Part shown: in pieces, positions 54,130 to 63,663 of the stretch
Numbering within the stretch: the first letter of the stretch is position 1
Layout: every line of letters starts with the position of its first letter
From: Haloferax sp. Q22
Lineage (GTDB): Archaea > Halobacteriota > Halobacteria > Halobacteriales > Haloferacaceae
Assembly (NCBI RefSeq): GCF_001482285.1
Contig: NZ_LOEP01000021.1
Location: 27,413-91,412, forward strand
Length of the DNA stretch: 64,000 nt
Reading direction: 5' to 3'
Made by a program: the position numbers and the translations under genes
Notes under the pieces: generated by a model
Databases searched by the model: none
What the model saw: only the letters and a program-made list of their open reading frames with translations
What the model was told of the DNA's origin: nothing

Positions 54130-55136
54130 GCACAGAGACCAGCAGCGGAACCGGCCCGGACCGGACGAAGGAGATGACCATCAGGGAGGCGATTCGACTC
54201 GCCCTCCGCGAGGAACTCGAACGCGACGACGACGTGTTCGTCATGGGCGAGGACGTCGGCGCGTTCGGCGGCGTCTACGAGGTCACGGGCGACCTCGTCG
54301 AGCAGTTCGGCGAGGAGCGCGTCCGCGACACCCCCATCAGCGAGGCCGGGTTCATGGGCGCGGCGGTCGGCGCGGCGGCGACCGGGACGCGACCGGTCGT
54401 CGAAATCATGTTCTCGGACTTCATCGGCGTCTGCTCCGAGCAGATAATCAACCAGATGGCGAAGAACCGCTACATGTTCGGCGGCAAGACGGAGATGCCC
54501 GTCACCGTCCGAACGACCGAAGGCGGCGGCAGCGGCGCGGCCAGCCAGCACTCCGGGACGATTCACACGTGGTTCGCCCACTTTCCCGGCGTGATGGCCG
54601 TCGCGCCCGCGACGCCGGCGTCCGCCAAGGGGCTCCTGAAGTCGGCCATCCGGTCCGACGACCCGGTCATCGTCTTCGAGAACAAGCAGATATACGAACA
54701 GAAGGGCGAGGTGCCGCTCGACGACGACTTCACCATCCCAATCGGCACCGCGAGCGTCGAACGCGAGGGCGAGGACGTGACTGTCGTCGCCACCCAGCGC
54801 ATGGTCGGCGAATCGCTCGAACTCGCCGAGGAACTCGCCGGACAGACGAGCGTCGAGGTCATCGACCTCCGGTCGCTCTACCCGATGGACACCGACACGC
54901 TGGTCGAGAGCGTAAAAAAGACCGGGCGCCTCGTCATTGCCGACGAGAGCCCGCTGTCGTACGGGACTCACGCCGAGGTGGCGACGCGCGTCATGGAGAA
55001 CGCGTTCTACAGCCTCGACGCCCCCATCCAGCGGGTCGGCGTCGCCGACGTTCACATCCCTTTCAGCCCCGCGCTCGAAGAGGAAGTGCTCCCCCACGGC
55101 TCCGACGTGGAGGCCGCAATCAACCGCATCGTGTAA
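54126..55136 (+). CDS. 2-Oxoacid/acetoin dehydrogenase E1 beta subunit
   Basis: A 336-residue E1-beta subunit. MGEDVGAFGGVYEVTGDL near residue 40, RVRDTPISEAGFMGAAVG, the catalytic-site segment GGSGAASQHSG, VIDLRSLYPMDTDTL and FYSLDAPIQRVG follow the family order. It completes the TPP pocket with E1-alpha. It overlaps E1-alpha by four bases and abuts the AcoX-like gene with no gap. Length is normal. Confidence 0.92.
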   Translation: MSTETSSGTGPDRTKEMTIREAIRLALREELERDDDVFVMGEDVGAFGGVYEVTGDLVEQFGEERVRDTPISEAGFMGAAVGAAATGTRPVVEIMFSDFIGVCSEQIINQMAKNRYMFGGKTEMPVTVRTTEGGGSGAASQHSGTIHTWFAHFPGVMAVAPATPASAKGLLKSAIRSDDPVIVFENKQIYEQKGEVPLDDDFTIPIGTASVEREGEDVTVVATQRMVGESLELAEELAGQTSVEVIDLRSLYPMDTDTLVESVKKTGRLVIADESPLSYGTHAEVATRVMENAFYSLDAPIQRVGVADVHIPFSPALEEEVLPHGSDVEAAINRIV

Positions 55137-56150
55137 GTGACGACCGCTATCGGACTCGTCGTCAACCCCGCCGCCGGCCGCGACATCCGCAGGCTCACCG
55201 GCGGCGCGAGCGTCAGTAACAACTACGCGAAACGCCGCACCGCGGGCTGCGTCCTCGCGGGGCTGACGCTCGTCGACGACGTGGACGTGCTCGTCATGCC
55301 CGACAGCACGGGGCTCGCCGACCGCATCGTCGACGACGCGCCCGACGACCTCGGCGTCGAATTCGTGGACATGACGGTCACCGCGTCGGGACGGGACAGC
55401 CGAGCTGCCGCGGCCCACTTCGCGGACCACGCCGACGCCGTCGTCGTCCTCGGCGGCGACGGCACGACGCGAGACGTGGCCCAGACTATCGGCGACGTAC
55501 CGGTCGTGAGCATCTCGACGGGGACGAACAACGTCGTCCCGACGCCCGTCGACGGCACCGTCGCGGGCGCGGCCGCCGGCCTCGTCGGCAGCGGAGCAGT
55601 CCCCGCGGCGGAGGCGACCACGCGCCACGGGACCGTCGAGGTCGACGTCGTCCGGTCCGAAGAGACGACGGTCATCCGCGGACTCGCGACCGTCGGCGTT
55701 CTCGACCGCCCCTTCGTCGGCACGCGGGCGATTCTCGACCCGAGCGACATCGTCGGCGGTGTCGTCTCGCGGTCGTCGCCCGCGGAAATCGGGCTCTCGG
55801 GCATCGCCGGCGGTCTCGTCACGCACCGACCGGACGACCCCGGCGGCGTCGGCTTCCGGCTGTCCCGCGATGGCGAGAGCGGAGCGACCGCCCCGGCGAC
55901 GAGGGTCAAGGCGATTACCGTCCCCGGAAACCTCTCGACGGTCGACGTGGCCGAACACCGCGTCCTCGACGACGGCGAGGACTACGCGTTCGAGGTGGAC
56001 CGCGGAGTCATAAGCGTCGACGGCGAGCGAGAACACGAGGTTCGGGACGGAACCGTCCGCCTCCGTCCGGTGAGCGACGGCCCGCGACTGGTCGACGTCG
56101 AGTCGGTCCTCGAACGGGCGGCCGACGAGGGCCGCTTCAGGCTCGGGTGA
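55137..56150 (+). CDS. AcoX-like ATP-NAD kinase family protein
   Basis: A 337-residue protein with NAD-kinase/diacylglycerol-kinase fold. It begins with GTG: MTTAIGLVVNPAAGRDIRRL, then VVVLGGDGTTRD (GGDGT at residues 106-110) and GTNNVVPTPVDGT. AcoX proteins of this kind occur in acetoin dehydrogenase operons, with no known function. The position between E1 subunits and E2 matches that pattern. It starts directly after the E1-beta stop. It might phosphorylate a cofactor needed by the complex; this is inference. Confidence 0.82.
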   Translation: MTTAIGLVVNPAAGRDIRRLTGGASVSNNYAKRRTAGCVLAGLTLVDDVDVLVMPDSTGLADRIVDDAPDDLGVEFVDMTVTASGRDSRAAAAHFADHADAVVVLGGDGTTRDVAQTIGDVPVVSISTGTNNVVPTPVDGTVAGAAAGLVGSGAVPAAEATTRHGTVEVDVVRSEETTVIRGLATVGVLDRPFVGTRAILDPSDIVGGVVSRSSPAEIGLSGIAGGLVTHRPDDPGGVGFRLSRDGESGATAPATRVKAITVPGNLSTVDVAEHRVLDDGEDYAFEVDRGVISVDGEREHEVRDGTVRLRPVSDGPRLVDVESVLERAADEGRFRLG

Positions 56151-56157
56151 GCCTTTT

Positions 56158-57660
56158 TCACCGCCCGCCGGCGGCGATGACGAGCGACCACGGATTCTCG
56201 ACGTGTTCGACGAGCGTGCCGAGCATGCGGGCGGCGTCCGCCCCATCGACGATGCGGTGGTCGAACGACAGCGAAAAGGAGATAACCCGCCGGACGGCCA
56301 CGTCGCCGTCGTCGGTCGGCACGGCCTCCCGGCGAATCGTGTTGACGCCGAGGATGGCGACCTGCGGCGGGTTGATTATCGGGTCGAACGACTCGACGCC
56401 GAGGACACCGAGGTTCGAGACGGTGAACGTGCCCCCGGAGAGGTCGTCCATCGTGAAGTCACCCGACAGCGCCCGCTGGGTGACCTCGGCGCGGGTCTCG
56501 GCGAGTTCGGCGAGCGACAGGGAGGCCACGTCGCGGACGACCGGCGCGATGAGCCCCTCGTCGATGTCGACCGCGACGCAGACGTTGTGTTCCCCGTGGA
56601 GCCTGTGGACGCCGTCCTCGAAGGTCGCGTTGAACGCGGGGTGTTCGTCGAGCGACGCCGAGAGGGCGAGGAGCAGCACGTCTGTTATCGATACGTCCAC
56701 ACCGAGGGCGTCGTCGGCGGCGTTCGCCGCGGCGAGCAGTTCCTCCGCGTCGGCACGGCGGTCGATCGTGACGTGGACCGCCTCGCGGTAGCTCTCGCCG
56801 AGGCGGTCGGCGATGGTGCGGCGCATCCCCGACAGCGGCCGTTCCGTTTCGACCGGTTCGCTTGCGGCGGTCGCGTCGGTCGCGTCGTCGCCGGCGGCCG
56901 CGGAGTCGGTTGCCGCCGCGCTCGCGCCGCCCGCCGCCCGCACGTCGGATTCGGTGATGCGGCCGTTCTGTCCCGTGCCCTCGACCGCCGCGATATCGAC
57001 GCCGAGTTCGCGGGCGAGGCGACGGGCGCTCGGCGGGGCGAACACGCGCTTTTCGGCCGCTGCGGCCGTCGTTCCGGCGTCGTCGGTCTCGGCGGGCGTC
57101 GCGGAGTCCGCGGCGGCCTCCACGTCGCTCTCGGTGATTGCCCCCTGCGGACCGGTGCCCTCGACGGCTGTGAGGTCGACACCGAGGTCGTCCGCGAGCC
57201 GCTTCGCGCGCGGCGACGCGCGGACCTCGCCGTTCCCCGTCTGCCCGTCAGACCCGCTCGACCGTCGCTTCGTGACCGACGAAGCGTCTCCGCCACCGGA
57301 CGCCGCCGCCGTCTCGGTCGTCTCGGCCGCACCAGAGTCCGCCGCCGCGTCGTCAGTCGCGGCGGGTTCGTCGCCGCCCTCACCGACGCCCGCATCCGCC
57401 TCCAACCCGGAGATGTCCTCGTCCGCGCCGGCGACGATGGCTATCGCGCCGCCGGGCGCTGTCGACTCGCCCTCCGCGAGGACGACGCGCCGCAGGACGC
57501 CGTCTTCCTTGGCGTCTATCTCCGCCGTCGTCTTCTCCGACTCGATTTCGGCGATTGGCTCGCCCTCGGTGACCTCGTCGCCCTCCGAGACGAGCCACGC
57601 CGAGAGTTCGCCTGACTTCATCTCCAGTCCCAGTTTGGGCATCTTGACTACGTACGCCAT
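56158..57660 (-). CDS. Dihydrolipoamide acyltransferase E2 with two E3/E1-binding domains
   Basis: A 500-residue E2. The lipoyl domain has Lys43 in ESEKTTAEI. Two peripheral subunit-binding domains follow, residues about 145-182 (VRASPRAKRLADDLG) and 205-242 (FAPPSARRLARELG), joined by Ala/Thr/Asp-rich linkers. The catalytic domain, about 270-500, ends with the active-site motif FDHRIVDG (His468, Asp472). It is convergent with the E1/AcoX genes and seven bases from AcoX. No E3 dihydrolipoamide dehydrogenase is in the window. The start at 57660 matches the lipoyl fold. Confidence 0.9.
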   Translation of the reverse strand: MAYVVKMPKLGLEMKSGELSAWLVSEGDEVTEGEPIAEIESEKTTAEIDAKEDGVLRRVVLAEGESTAPGGAIAIVAGADEDISGLEADAGVGEGGDEPAATDDAAADSGAAETTETAAASGGGDASSVTKRRSSGSDGQTGNGEVRASPRAKRLADDLGVDLTAVEGTGPQGAITESDVEAAADSATPAETDDAGTTAAAAEKRVFAPPSARRLARELGVDIAAVEGTGQNGRITESDVRAAGGASAAATDSAAAGDDATDATAASEPVETERPLSGMRRTIADRLGESYREAVHVTIDRRADAEELLAAANAADDALGVDVSITDVLLLALSASLDEHPAFNATFEDGVHRLHGEHNVCVAVDIDEGLIAPVVRDVASLSLAELAETRAEVTQRALSGDFTMDDLSGGTFTVSNLGVLGVESFDPIINPPQVAILGVNTIRREAVPTDDGDVAVRRVISFSLSFDHRIVDGADAARMLGTLVEHVENPWSLVIAAGGR

Positions 57661-57687
57661 GGCAGTAATATACACAATAGAACGTGA

Positions 57688-57750
57688 TATACCTAGGTCG
57701 CCGTGAGAGCGACCAACAGGTTTTACTACTAGGTGGTATCACTAGGTGAT
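57688..57750 (+). promoter_or_regulatory. TAG-centred operator-like repeats and promoter of thi4
   Basis: Three similar inverted motifs centred on TAG are present: around acctaggt (57691-57698), actactaggtggt (57725-57737) and the palindromic atcactaggtgat (57738-57750), the last ending at the thi4 ATG. A tttta TATA-like patch (57721-57725) lies 27 bases upstream of the start, so the second and third sites cover the promoter and start point. This suits repression by ThiR, encoded downstream. The first site overlaps the likely promoter of the divergent E2 gene. Confidence 0.55.
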
Positions 57751-58674
57751 ATGTCGTTCGACGGCTTCACCGACGCGACAGAAGCACAGGTCACACGCGC
57801 AATCTCCGACTCGTGGATGGAGGAGTTCCGCGAGCGCACCGACACGGAGGTCATCGTCGTGGGCGGCGGCCCCTCCGGGCTCGTCGCGGCCAAGGAACTC
57901 GCCGAGCGCGGCGTCGACGTGACCATCGTGGAGAAGAACAACTACCTCGGCGGGGGCTTCTGGCTCGGCGGCTTCCTGATGAACAAGGTGACCGTCCGCG
58001 ACCCGGCCCAGCGCGTCCTCGACGAACTCGGCGTCCCCTACGAGGAGAGCGACGAGGCCGAGGGGCTGTACGTCGCCGACGGCCCGCACGCCTGTTCCGC
58101 GCTCATCAAGGCCGCCTGCGACGCCGGCGCGAAAATCCAGAACATGACGGAGTTCACCGACGTCGTCCTCCGCGAAGACGACCGCGTCGGCGGCATCGTC
58201 ATGAACTGGACGCCAGTCCACGCGCTCCCGCGCGAACTCACCTGCGTCGATCCTATCGCGGTCGAGTCCGACCTCGTCCTCGACGCGACGGGCCACGACG
58301 CGGTCGTCCTCTCGAAGCTCTCCGAGCGCGGCGTCCTCGACGTGAACGGCATCGAACACGCCAAGGAACACAATACGGGCATGGACAAGACCGCCGACGG
58401 CGAGTACGGTGCGCCCGGCCATGACTCGCCCGGCCACGACTCCATGTGGGTCTCTGAGAGCGAAGACAGCATCGTCGACGCGACGGGTGTCGTCCACCCC
58501 GGCGTCGTCGCCTCCGGGATGGCCGTCGCCACCGCGCACCACCTGCCGCGCATGGGGCCGACGTTCGGTGCCATGTTGCTGTCCGGGCGACAGGCGGCGC
58601 AGTCCTGTCTCGACGAACTCGGCCGCGACGCGCCCGAGGTGAGCATCTCCGGTCCCGCCCCGGCCGACGACTGA
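57751..58674 (+). CDS. thi4: Thiamine thiazole synthase Thi4
   Basis: A 307-residue flavin-fold enzyme that forms the ADP-thiazole precursor of thiamine. It has [19 protein letters not shown] (GGGPSG at 38-43), [13 protein letters not shown], and Cys165 in RELTCVDPI, the sulfur-donating cysteine of suicide-type Thi4 also reported in the Haloferax enzyme, unlike methanogen enzymes that use external sulfide with a His there. [11 protein letters not shown] and [12 protein letters not shown] close the fold. The upstream TAG-centred repeats suggest thiamine control. Confidence 0.94.
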   Translation: MSFDGFTDATEAQVTRAISDSWMEEFRERTDTEVIVVGGGPSGLVAAKELAERGVDVTIVEKNNYLGGGFWLGGFLMNKVTVRDPAQRVLDELGVPYEESDEAEGLYVADGPHACSALIKAACDAGAKIQNMTEFTDVVLREDDRVGGIVMNWTPVHALPRELTCVDPIAVESDLVLDATGHDAVVLSKLSERGVLDVNGIEHAKEHNTGMDKTADGEYGAPGHDSPGHDSMWVSESEDSIVDATGVVHPGVVASGMAVATAHHLPRMGPTFGAMLLSGRQAAQSCLDELGRDAPEVSISGPAPADD

Positions 58675-58803
58675 CTGCCCCCCTTGCGGTCCGATTGTCG
58701 GCTCCCCCGACGCCTCTGACACTTTTTCGGGTCGCTCCCGACCCGTTTTCGACGTATCGTAAACTCCCCAGAAGTAGCAACAGCGCGGCGCTCGAAACGG
58801 CTC

Positions 58804-59514
58804 TTACTCAACCACGCCCGCACGAACCCGCGCGAAGCCGAGTGCGTGCGTCGTCTCGTGGGTCACCCGACACCGCGATTCGAGCGCCCGGTGGGCCGCG
58901 ACGAGCCGACGGTTCAGCAGCTTCGTCGGCGACGCGCGCATCGTGCGCGACCCCGGTGGCGCGGTGACGCGGACGAGCGCCCGAAACACCGGGTTGAGCG
59001 GTCGCCAGCGCCGGTCGGTCGTCTCCGCGAGGTCCACGAGACAGAGCCGCCCGCCGGAGCCGACGAGGTCGACCCACGACGAAACCACGGCCGCGGAGTC
59101 GTCGAACATCCCCGAGACGAAGGTGGCGAGGACGGCGTCCGGCGATTCATCGAGTTCGGGTGCGACCGGCGGGCGGGTCGCGTCGGCGCGGACGAGGTGG
59201 ACGTTCGGGTACTCACGGGTCCGCTCGCGGGCCACGTCGAGGACGCCGGGAGAGAAATCGATGCCGACGACGGTTCCCTCGGGACCGACGCGCTCGGCGA
59301 GGTACGGCAGGTTCGCGCCCGTCCCACAGCCCATCTCGATGACCGTCTCGCCCGGGGCGAGCGTGAGCGCGTCGGCGGCTTCGGTTCTGACGCTCCCGAC
59401 ACCAGGCGCGCGACGAGCGAGCGCGTCGTACAGCGTCGCCCACCGGGTGTAGAACGACTGGGCGACAGACGACGGAGAGCGGGAACGAGAGCGAGAGGAG
59501 GACTGTTCGGTCAT
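58804..59514 (-). CDS. Class I SAM-dependent methyltransferase
   Basis: A 236-residue methyltransferase. After a Ser/Arg-rich start, motif I reads VIEMGCGTGANLPYLAE, followed by GTVVGIDFSPGVLDVA and VLATFVSGMF. It resembles UbiE/Coq5-like or phospholipid methyltransferases of haloarchaea, without a firm substrate. It is 11 bases downstream of thiR on the same strand, so it is likely last in the dcd-thiR operon, though nothing links it to thiamine by sequence. Confidence 0.8.
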   Translation of the reverse strand: MTEQSSSRSRSRSPSSVAQSFYTRWATLYDALARRAPGVGSVRTEAADALTLAPGETVIEMGCGTGANLPYLAERVGPEGTVVGIDFSPGVLDVARERTREYPNVHLVRADATRPPVAPELDESPDAVLATFVSGMFDDSAAVVSSWVDLVGSGGRLCLVDLAETTDRRWRPLNPVFRALVRVTAPPGSRTMRASPTKLLNRRLVAAHRALESRCRVTHETTHALGFARVRAGVVE

Positions 59515-59524
59515 AAGACGGACC

Positions 59525-60424
59525 TCAGAGCAGGACGCGGACCACGTCGGCGACGGCGGGCGCGTCGGGACCGAGGATGTACGTGATGGGTTCGATGCCG
59601 TAGCCGCCGCTCTGGTAGACGACGAACGTCTCCGGGAGGTCGCGGGCGGTGAGGAGTTCGCGGACCGGGTCGGTCGGCGCGTCCGGGTCGAACTCGATGC
59701 ACTCGTAGCCCGCGGCTTCGAGGTCTTCGATGACGCCCGCGTCGTAGACGATGTTGAGCGCGGCGTTCACGTCGGCACCGGCGGCACGGGCCGAAAGCAG
59801 GACGCCCGCGACGTGGCCGCTGACGCCGAACTCGGGTTCGCCGGGGACGGTCGCCTGCCCCTTCACGTCGAAGATGCGGCCGGGGATGGCGGCGATATCG
59901 TCCACGCTGTCGGCGTCCGGCAGCGACTCTACGAGGTTGGAGCCAACGTTCGGGATGAGCCCCGCGAAGCCGGAGGTGTTCGTGAGCATGCGGAGGCCGC
60001 GGCGGACCGACGAGCGGACCTGTTCGACGGTTCGAAGGCGGCCCTCGGGGTCGTGGATGCTCCGGAAGCCGTCGTGGGAGGCGAGTTCGGGCATCTCCTC
60101 CTCGTGGAGGTCGGACAGCAAGTCGCCCTCTTCGAGTTGGCGGATGAGGACTTCGGCCTCAACGAGCGCCTGCACGGGCGTCATGTCGCCGGTGGCGAGG
60201 CCGTCGCCGACGCGGGAGACGAGGTCAACGACGCGGGGGTCGGTGGCGACCCGCTCGTTCGTGGTGACCTCGCTGTGGGCGTACTTCGAGACGGCGCTCT
60301 GGCTGATGCCGAGCGCCTCGGCGACCTCGGACTGGGTGAACCCGCGGTCGCGGAGGTCCTCCGCGAGGAGCGCGCGGAACGTCGGGAGGAACGCGTCCAC
60401 GACGATTTCCTCGATGAACTTCAT
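59525..60424 (-). CDS. thiR: Thiamine-responsive transcriptional regulator ThiR
   Basis: A 299-residue regulator. A helix-turn-helix is visible at residues 28-48 ([20 protein letters not shown]). The second half is a ThiN-type thiamine-phosphate synthase domain (about 115-299) with [16 protein letters not shown] and [24 protein letters not shown]-ThiN fusions act as archaeal repressors of thiamine genes that sense thiamine phosphates. thi4 lies about 850 bases away. The start overlaps the dcd stop by four bases. Confidence 0.88.
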   Translation of the reverse strand: MKFIEEIVVDAFLPTFRALLAEDLRDRGFTQSEVAEALGISQSAVSKYAHSEVTTNERVATDPRVVDLVSRVGDGLATGDMTPVQALVEAEVLIRQLEEGDLLSDLHEEEMPELASHDGFRSIHDPEGRLRTVEQVRSSVRRGLRMLTNTSGFAGLIPNVGSNLVESLPDADSVDDIAAIPGRIFDVKGQATVPGEPEFGVSGHVAGVLLSARAAGADVNAALNIVYDAGVIEDLEAAGYECIEFDPDAPTDPVRELLTARDLPETFVVYQSGGYGIEPITYILGPDAPAVADVVRVLL

Positions 60425-61008
60425 TCGTCGCCACCGAACTCGGGGTCGGAACTGAGCCGCGACGCCTGCGGCCCGCGCTGACCCTGATACTTCGAGCCGC
60501 GTTCGACCCCGTAAGGGCGGTCCGCGGGCGACTTCATCTCCGTGAACACGAGTTGGGAGATGCGCATGCCGGGGGTGAGCGCGACCGGCGCGGTGCCGAG
60601 GTTCGACAGTTCGAGCGTGATTTGCCCCTCGTAGCCGGGGTCGACGATGCCCGCAGTGGCGTGGATGACGACCGCGAGGCGGCCGAGCGAGGACCGCCCC
60701 TCGACGGTCGCCAGCAGGTCGGCGGGAATCTCCACGCGCTCTTTGGTCGTGCCGAGGACGAAGTCGCCGGGGTGGAGGATGAAGTCGTCGCCCTCCGGGA
60801 CGTACGTCTCGCGGACGTACTCGGAGACCTCGCTCTCGCGGTTCGGGTGGATACAGGAGATGTTCGTGCGCTGGAACTCCAGGAATTCGGTGCCGAGACG
60901 GAGGTCGACGCTCGCGGGCTGGACCTGCATGTCCACGTCGTCTATCGGGTCGACCACGAGGTCACCCTCGGCGAGGCGAGCGAGGATGTCCGAGTCGGAA
61001 AGTATCAT
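60421..61008 (-). CDS. dcd: dCTP deaminase
   Basis: A 195-residue trimer-forming enzyme of the dUTPase superfamily that converts dCTP to dUTP, feeding thymidylate synthesis. It shows [23 protein letters not shown], the central [14 protein letters not shown] with nucleotide-binding residues, [19 protein letters not shown] with the catalytic Glu, and GMRISQLVF. Whether it is monofunctional or a bifunctional deaminase/dUTPase cannot be told. Start at 61008. Its stop overlaps thiR by four bases, an odd pairing of DNA precursor and cofactor genes. Confidence 0.93.
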   Translation of the reverse strand: MILSDSDILARLAEGDLVVDPIDDVDMQVQPASVDLRLGTEFLEFQRTNISCIHPNRESEVSEYVRETYVPEGDDFILHPGDFVLGTTKERVEIPADLLATVEGRSSLGRLAVVIHATAGIVDPGYEGQITLELSNLGTAPVALTPGMRISQLVFTEMKSPADRPYGVERGSKYQGQRGPQASRLSSDPEFGGDE

Positions 61009-61080
61009 ACTCGAAGGGAGCGCGTCGCGGACAAGTAAATCCACCTTTCGACGGGCGACAGCGCCCCGCTTCGACGCCGC

Positions 61081-61821
61081 TCAGAGGAGTTCGAACAGGA
61101 GGCCGACGAGGCTCAGGCCGACGGTGACGACCGCGGCCGACTCGACGTCGAGGTCGCGGGCGCGGGCCATCCCGTAGGTCCGGACGTACGTCGCCCACGC
61201 GACCGTGATAACCACGACGACTCCGCTGACGAGGCCGAAGCCGGACAGCGCGGACTGCATCGCGGTGACCGCGGCCTCGGGCGTCGACGGGAGGTCGATT
61301 CGCGGGAGGGCGTAGGCGAGGTAGCCGGCGAGCGCGATGGCGCGGGCCGCACTCGGGACCATCCCCCACGCGGCGACCGTCAGGGACTCTGCGAAGCCGC
61401 CCTCGCCGCCGACGAGCGACGTGCCGAGGTGGAGTACCGCCCCTTCGAAGAGCCAGAACAGCGGCACGCCGACGAGCATCGCCCACGGGACCCACGAGAT
61501 TTCCTGCCAGACGAGGTCGCCGAGGCGCTCGTCGAGCTGTTCGGGGACCGAGGGGTCGCAGCCCGCGGGCGCATCCATGTCGGCGAACGGGCCGCCCTCT
61601 TCGTAGTTTTCGCACATCCAGTCGGGGGCGTGTTCAGGGTTATCGACGCTGACCTGCTGGTCGAGCTGTTGGGTGAACGTGACGAGGATGCCGCCGGTGG
61701 CGGCCGCGACGACGAGCGTCACGAGCGCGACGACGGCGAGCGCCCGCCCGATGTCGAGCGGTCGCGGCCGCGACGCGAAGTACTCGCGCGGCTTGCGGAG
61801 GGGCGTTCGGGGACCTGCCAT
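61081..61821 (-). CDS. YIP1-like membrane protein
   Basis: A 246-residue protein with about five hydrophobic segments. [20 protein letters not shown] precedes the first helix. An external loop ([21 protein letters not shown]) carries two cysteines, and the later helices have [22 protein letters not shown] and [15 protein letters not shown], as in archaeal YIP1 proteins. Function in haloarchaea is unknown. The start at 61821 (MAGPRTPL) is chosen because family sequence begins there. It is divergent from pth2. Confidence 0.72.
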   Translation of the reverse strand: MAGPRTPLRKPREYFASRPRPLDIGRALAVVALVTLVVAAATGGILVTFTQQLDQQVSVDNPEHAPDWMCENYEEGGPFADMDAPAGCDPSVPEQLDERLGDLVWQEISWVPWAMLVGVPLFWLFEGAVLHLGTSLVGGEGGFAESLTVAAWGMVPSAARAIALAGYLAYALPRIDLPSTPEAAVTAMQSALSGFGLVSGVVVVITVAWATYVRTYGMARARDLDVESAAVVTVGLSLVGLLFELL

Positions 61822-61917
61822 CGGTCGAACCACGGAGATATCAGTGAAATGTCTTCTGCCCCGAACGCGACGCCCGCGATGGGAGGACATTTACCGCGTC
61901 GGCGGGGAGTAGCGGGC

Positions 61918-62256
61918 ATGAAACAGGCCATCGTCGCACGCGCCGACCTCGGCATGGGCCGGGGGAAGCTCGCCGCGCAGGTCGCCCACGCCTCGCTGTC
62001 CGCCTACGAGGACACCGACTCGCAGACCCGGAAGCGCTGGAAGGGCGAGGGACAGAAGAAGGTCGTCCTCAAGGCCAACGGCGAGTCGGAACTGTTCAAA
62101 CTCGCCGACAAGGCCGAGCGGGCGGGCATCCCCCACGCCATCATCCGCGACGCGGGGCACACGCAACTCGACCCCGGCACGGTGACGGCGCTGGCCGTCG
62201 GCCCCGCTGACGACGAATCGGTCGACCGCGTGACCGGCGACCTCTCGCTGTACTGA
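61918..62256 (+). CDS. pth2: Peptidyl-tRNA hydrolase, Pth2 type
   Basis: A 112-residue archaeal/eukaryotic type peptidyl-tRNA hydrolase. [44 protein letters not shown] (seen as [13 protein letters not shown]) and [12 protein letters not shown] with ALAVGPA are the family landmarks. It recycles tRNAs released from stalled ribosomes. Its stop overlaps the truD start by one base, so the two RNA enzymes are probably translated together. Confidence 0.95.
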   Translation: MKQAIVARADLGMGRGKLAAQVAHASLSAYEDTDSQTRKRWKGEGQKKVVLKANGESELFKLADKAERAGIPHAIIRDAGHTQLDPGTVTALAVGPADDESVDRVTGDLSLY

Positions 62257-63635
62257 TGCGCGAGGCACACCCGCTCGAACGCGCGGTCGGTATCGACAGC
62301 TACGTGAGCGACGCCGACGGCGTCGGCGGCCGCCTTCGGGTCGCCCCCGAGGACTTCCGCGTGCGCGAACTCGAACTCGACTCGCTGAACGTCCGCCCGC
62401 CGGACGCCCCGACCGGCGACTTCCCGAACCTCGTCCTCCGCGTCACCCTCCGCGGCTGGGACACCAACGACTTCGCGGGCCGGCTCTCGGACGAACTCGA
62501 CGCGAGCAGAGAGCGCGTCTCGTGGGCCGGCACGAAGGACAAACACGCCGTGACCACCCAGCTGTTCACGGTCAACGGCGGCGACGCCGACGACGTGCCC
62601 GAGATTCCGAACGCCGACATCGAGGTCGTCGGTCGCCTCGGCCGCACGCTGAACTTCGGCGACCTCGCGGGCAACGGCTTCCGAATCCGCGTCCGCGACC
62701 CCGAGAACCCCGACAACGCCGCGGCCGTCACCGACGCGCTCGCCGAGTTCGGTGGCCGCGAGGACCGCGTGGGCGTCCCGAACTTCTTCGGGCACCAGCG
62801 GTTCGGCAGCATCCGCCCCATCACCCACAAAGTCGGCCTCCACGTCGTCCGCGGCGAGTGGCGCGAGGCCGTGTTGGCGTACTGCGGCGGGCCGACCGAG
62901 GACGAACCCGAGGAGACCCAAGAAGGCCGCGCCGTCGTCGACGAGGAGGCCGCGTCGGCCGACCCCGACTGGCACCGCGCGCTCGACCGGATTCCGGGCT
63001 ACCTCGGCTACGAGCGCGGCATGCTCCACCGACTCGCCGAGGACGGCGCGGAGACCGACGAGGACTGGCGCAACGCGCTCGAATCGGTCCCGTCGAACCT
63101 CCAGCGACTGTTCGTCAACGCCGCGCAGTCCTACGCGTTCAACCGGATGCTCTCGGAGCGCCTCGACCGCGGCCTCCCGTTCGACGAACCCGTCGAGGGC
63201 GACGTGGTCTGCTTCGCCGACCGCGACGCGCCCGAGGGACTGGAACTCCCCGACGTGAGCCGGCTCCAGACCGCGACGGGCCGCCGCGTCGAGGTCATGA
63301 GCCGCCACATCGAACGCGGCCGCGCGTTCGTCACGGCCCCGCTCGTCGGCACCGACACCGAACTCGCCGAGGGCGAACAGGGCGACATCGAGCGCGCCGT
63401 CCTCGACGACCTCGACCTCGAACCGGGCGACTTCGACCTCCCCGGCAACTTCCGGTCGACCGGGACGCGCCGGGCGATTCTCGTCCGCACCGACCTCGAC
63501 GTGGACCGCGAGCGCGACGACGCCGACGGCGCTGGCGACGCTGATGACCTCGTCTTCGACTTCGCGCTCCCCCACGGCTCGTACGCGACGGCCGTGATGC
63601 GCGAGTATCTGAAGGCCGGCCCGCTCGACCTCTAG
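62256..63635 (+). CDS. truD: tRNA pseudouridine synthase TruD
   Basis: A 459-residue pseudouridine synthase. The catalytic aspartate is in [13 protein letters not shown] near residue 93. [28 protein letters not shown] and [15 protein letters not shown] mark the TruD domain. The family modifies U13 of tRNAs. The C-terminal third has the insertion typical of archaeal TruD and acidic loops ([13 protein letters not shown]). It shares one base with the pth2 stop. Confidence 0.94.
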   Translation: MREAHPLERAVGIDSYVSDADGVGGRLRVAPEDFRVRELELDSLNVRPPDAPTGDFPNLVLRVTLRGWDTNDFAGRLSDELDASRERVSWAGTKDKHAVTTQLFTVNGGDADDVPEIPNADIEVVGRLGRTLNFGDLAGNGFRIRVRDPENPDNAAAVTDALAEFGGREDRVGVPNFFGHQRFGSIRPITHKVGLHVVRGEWREAVLAYCGGPTEDEPEETQEGRAVVDEEAASADPDWHRALDRIPGYLGYERGMLHRLAEDGAETDEDWRNALESVPSNLQRLFVNAAQSYAFNRMLSERLDRGLPFDEPVEGDVVCFADRDAPEGLELPDVSRLQTATGRRVEVMSRHIERGRAFVTAPLVGTDTELAEGEQGDIERAVLDDLDLEPGDFDLPGNFRSTGTRRAILVRTDLDVDRERDDADGAGDADDLVFDFALPHGSYATAVMREYLKAGPLDL

Positions 63636-63663
63636 AACGGAACGCGAGACGCGAACCTCGAAG

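Noticed and set aside
57661..57750. TPP riboswitch in front of thi4
   Set aside because: The region is only 90 bases, the likely mRNA is leaderless, and no conserved TPP-aptamer helices are present; symmetric DNA motifs explain it better.
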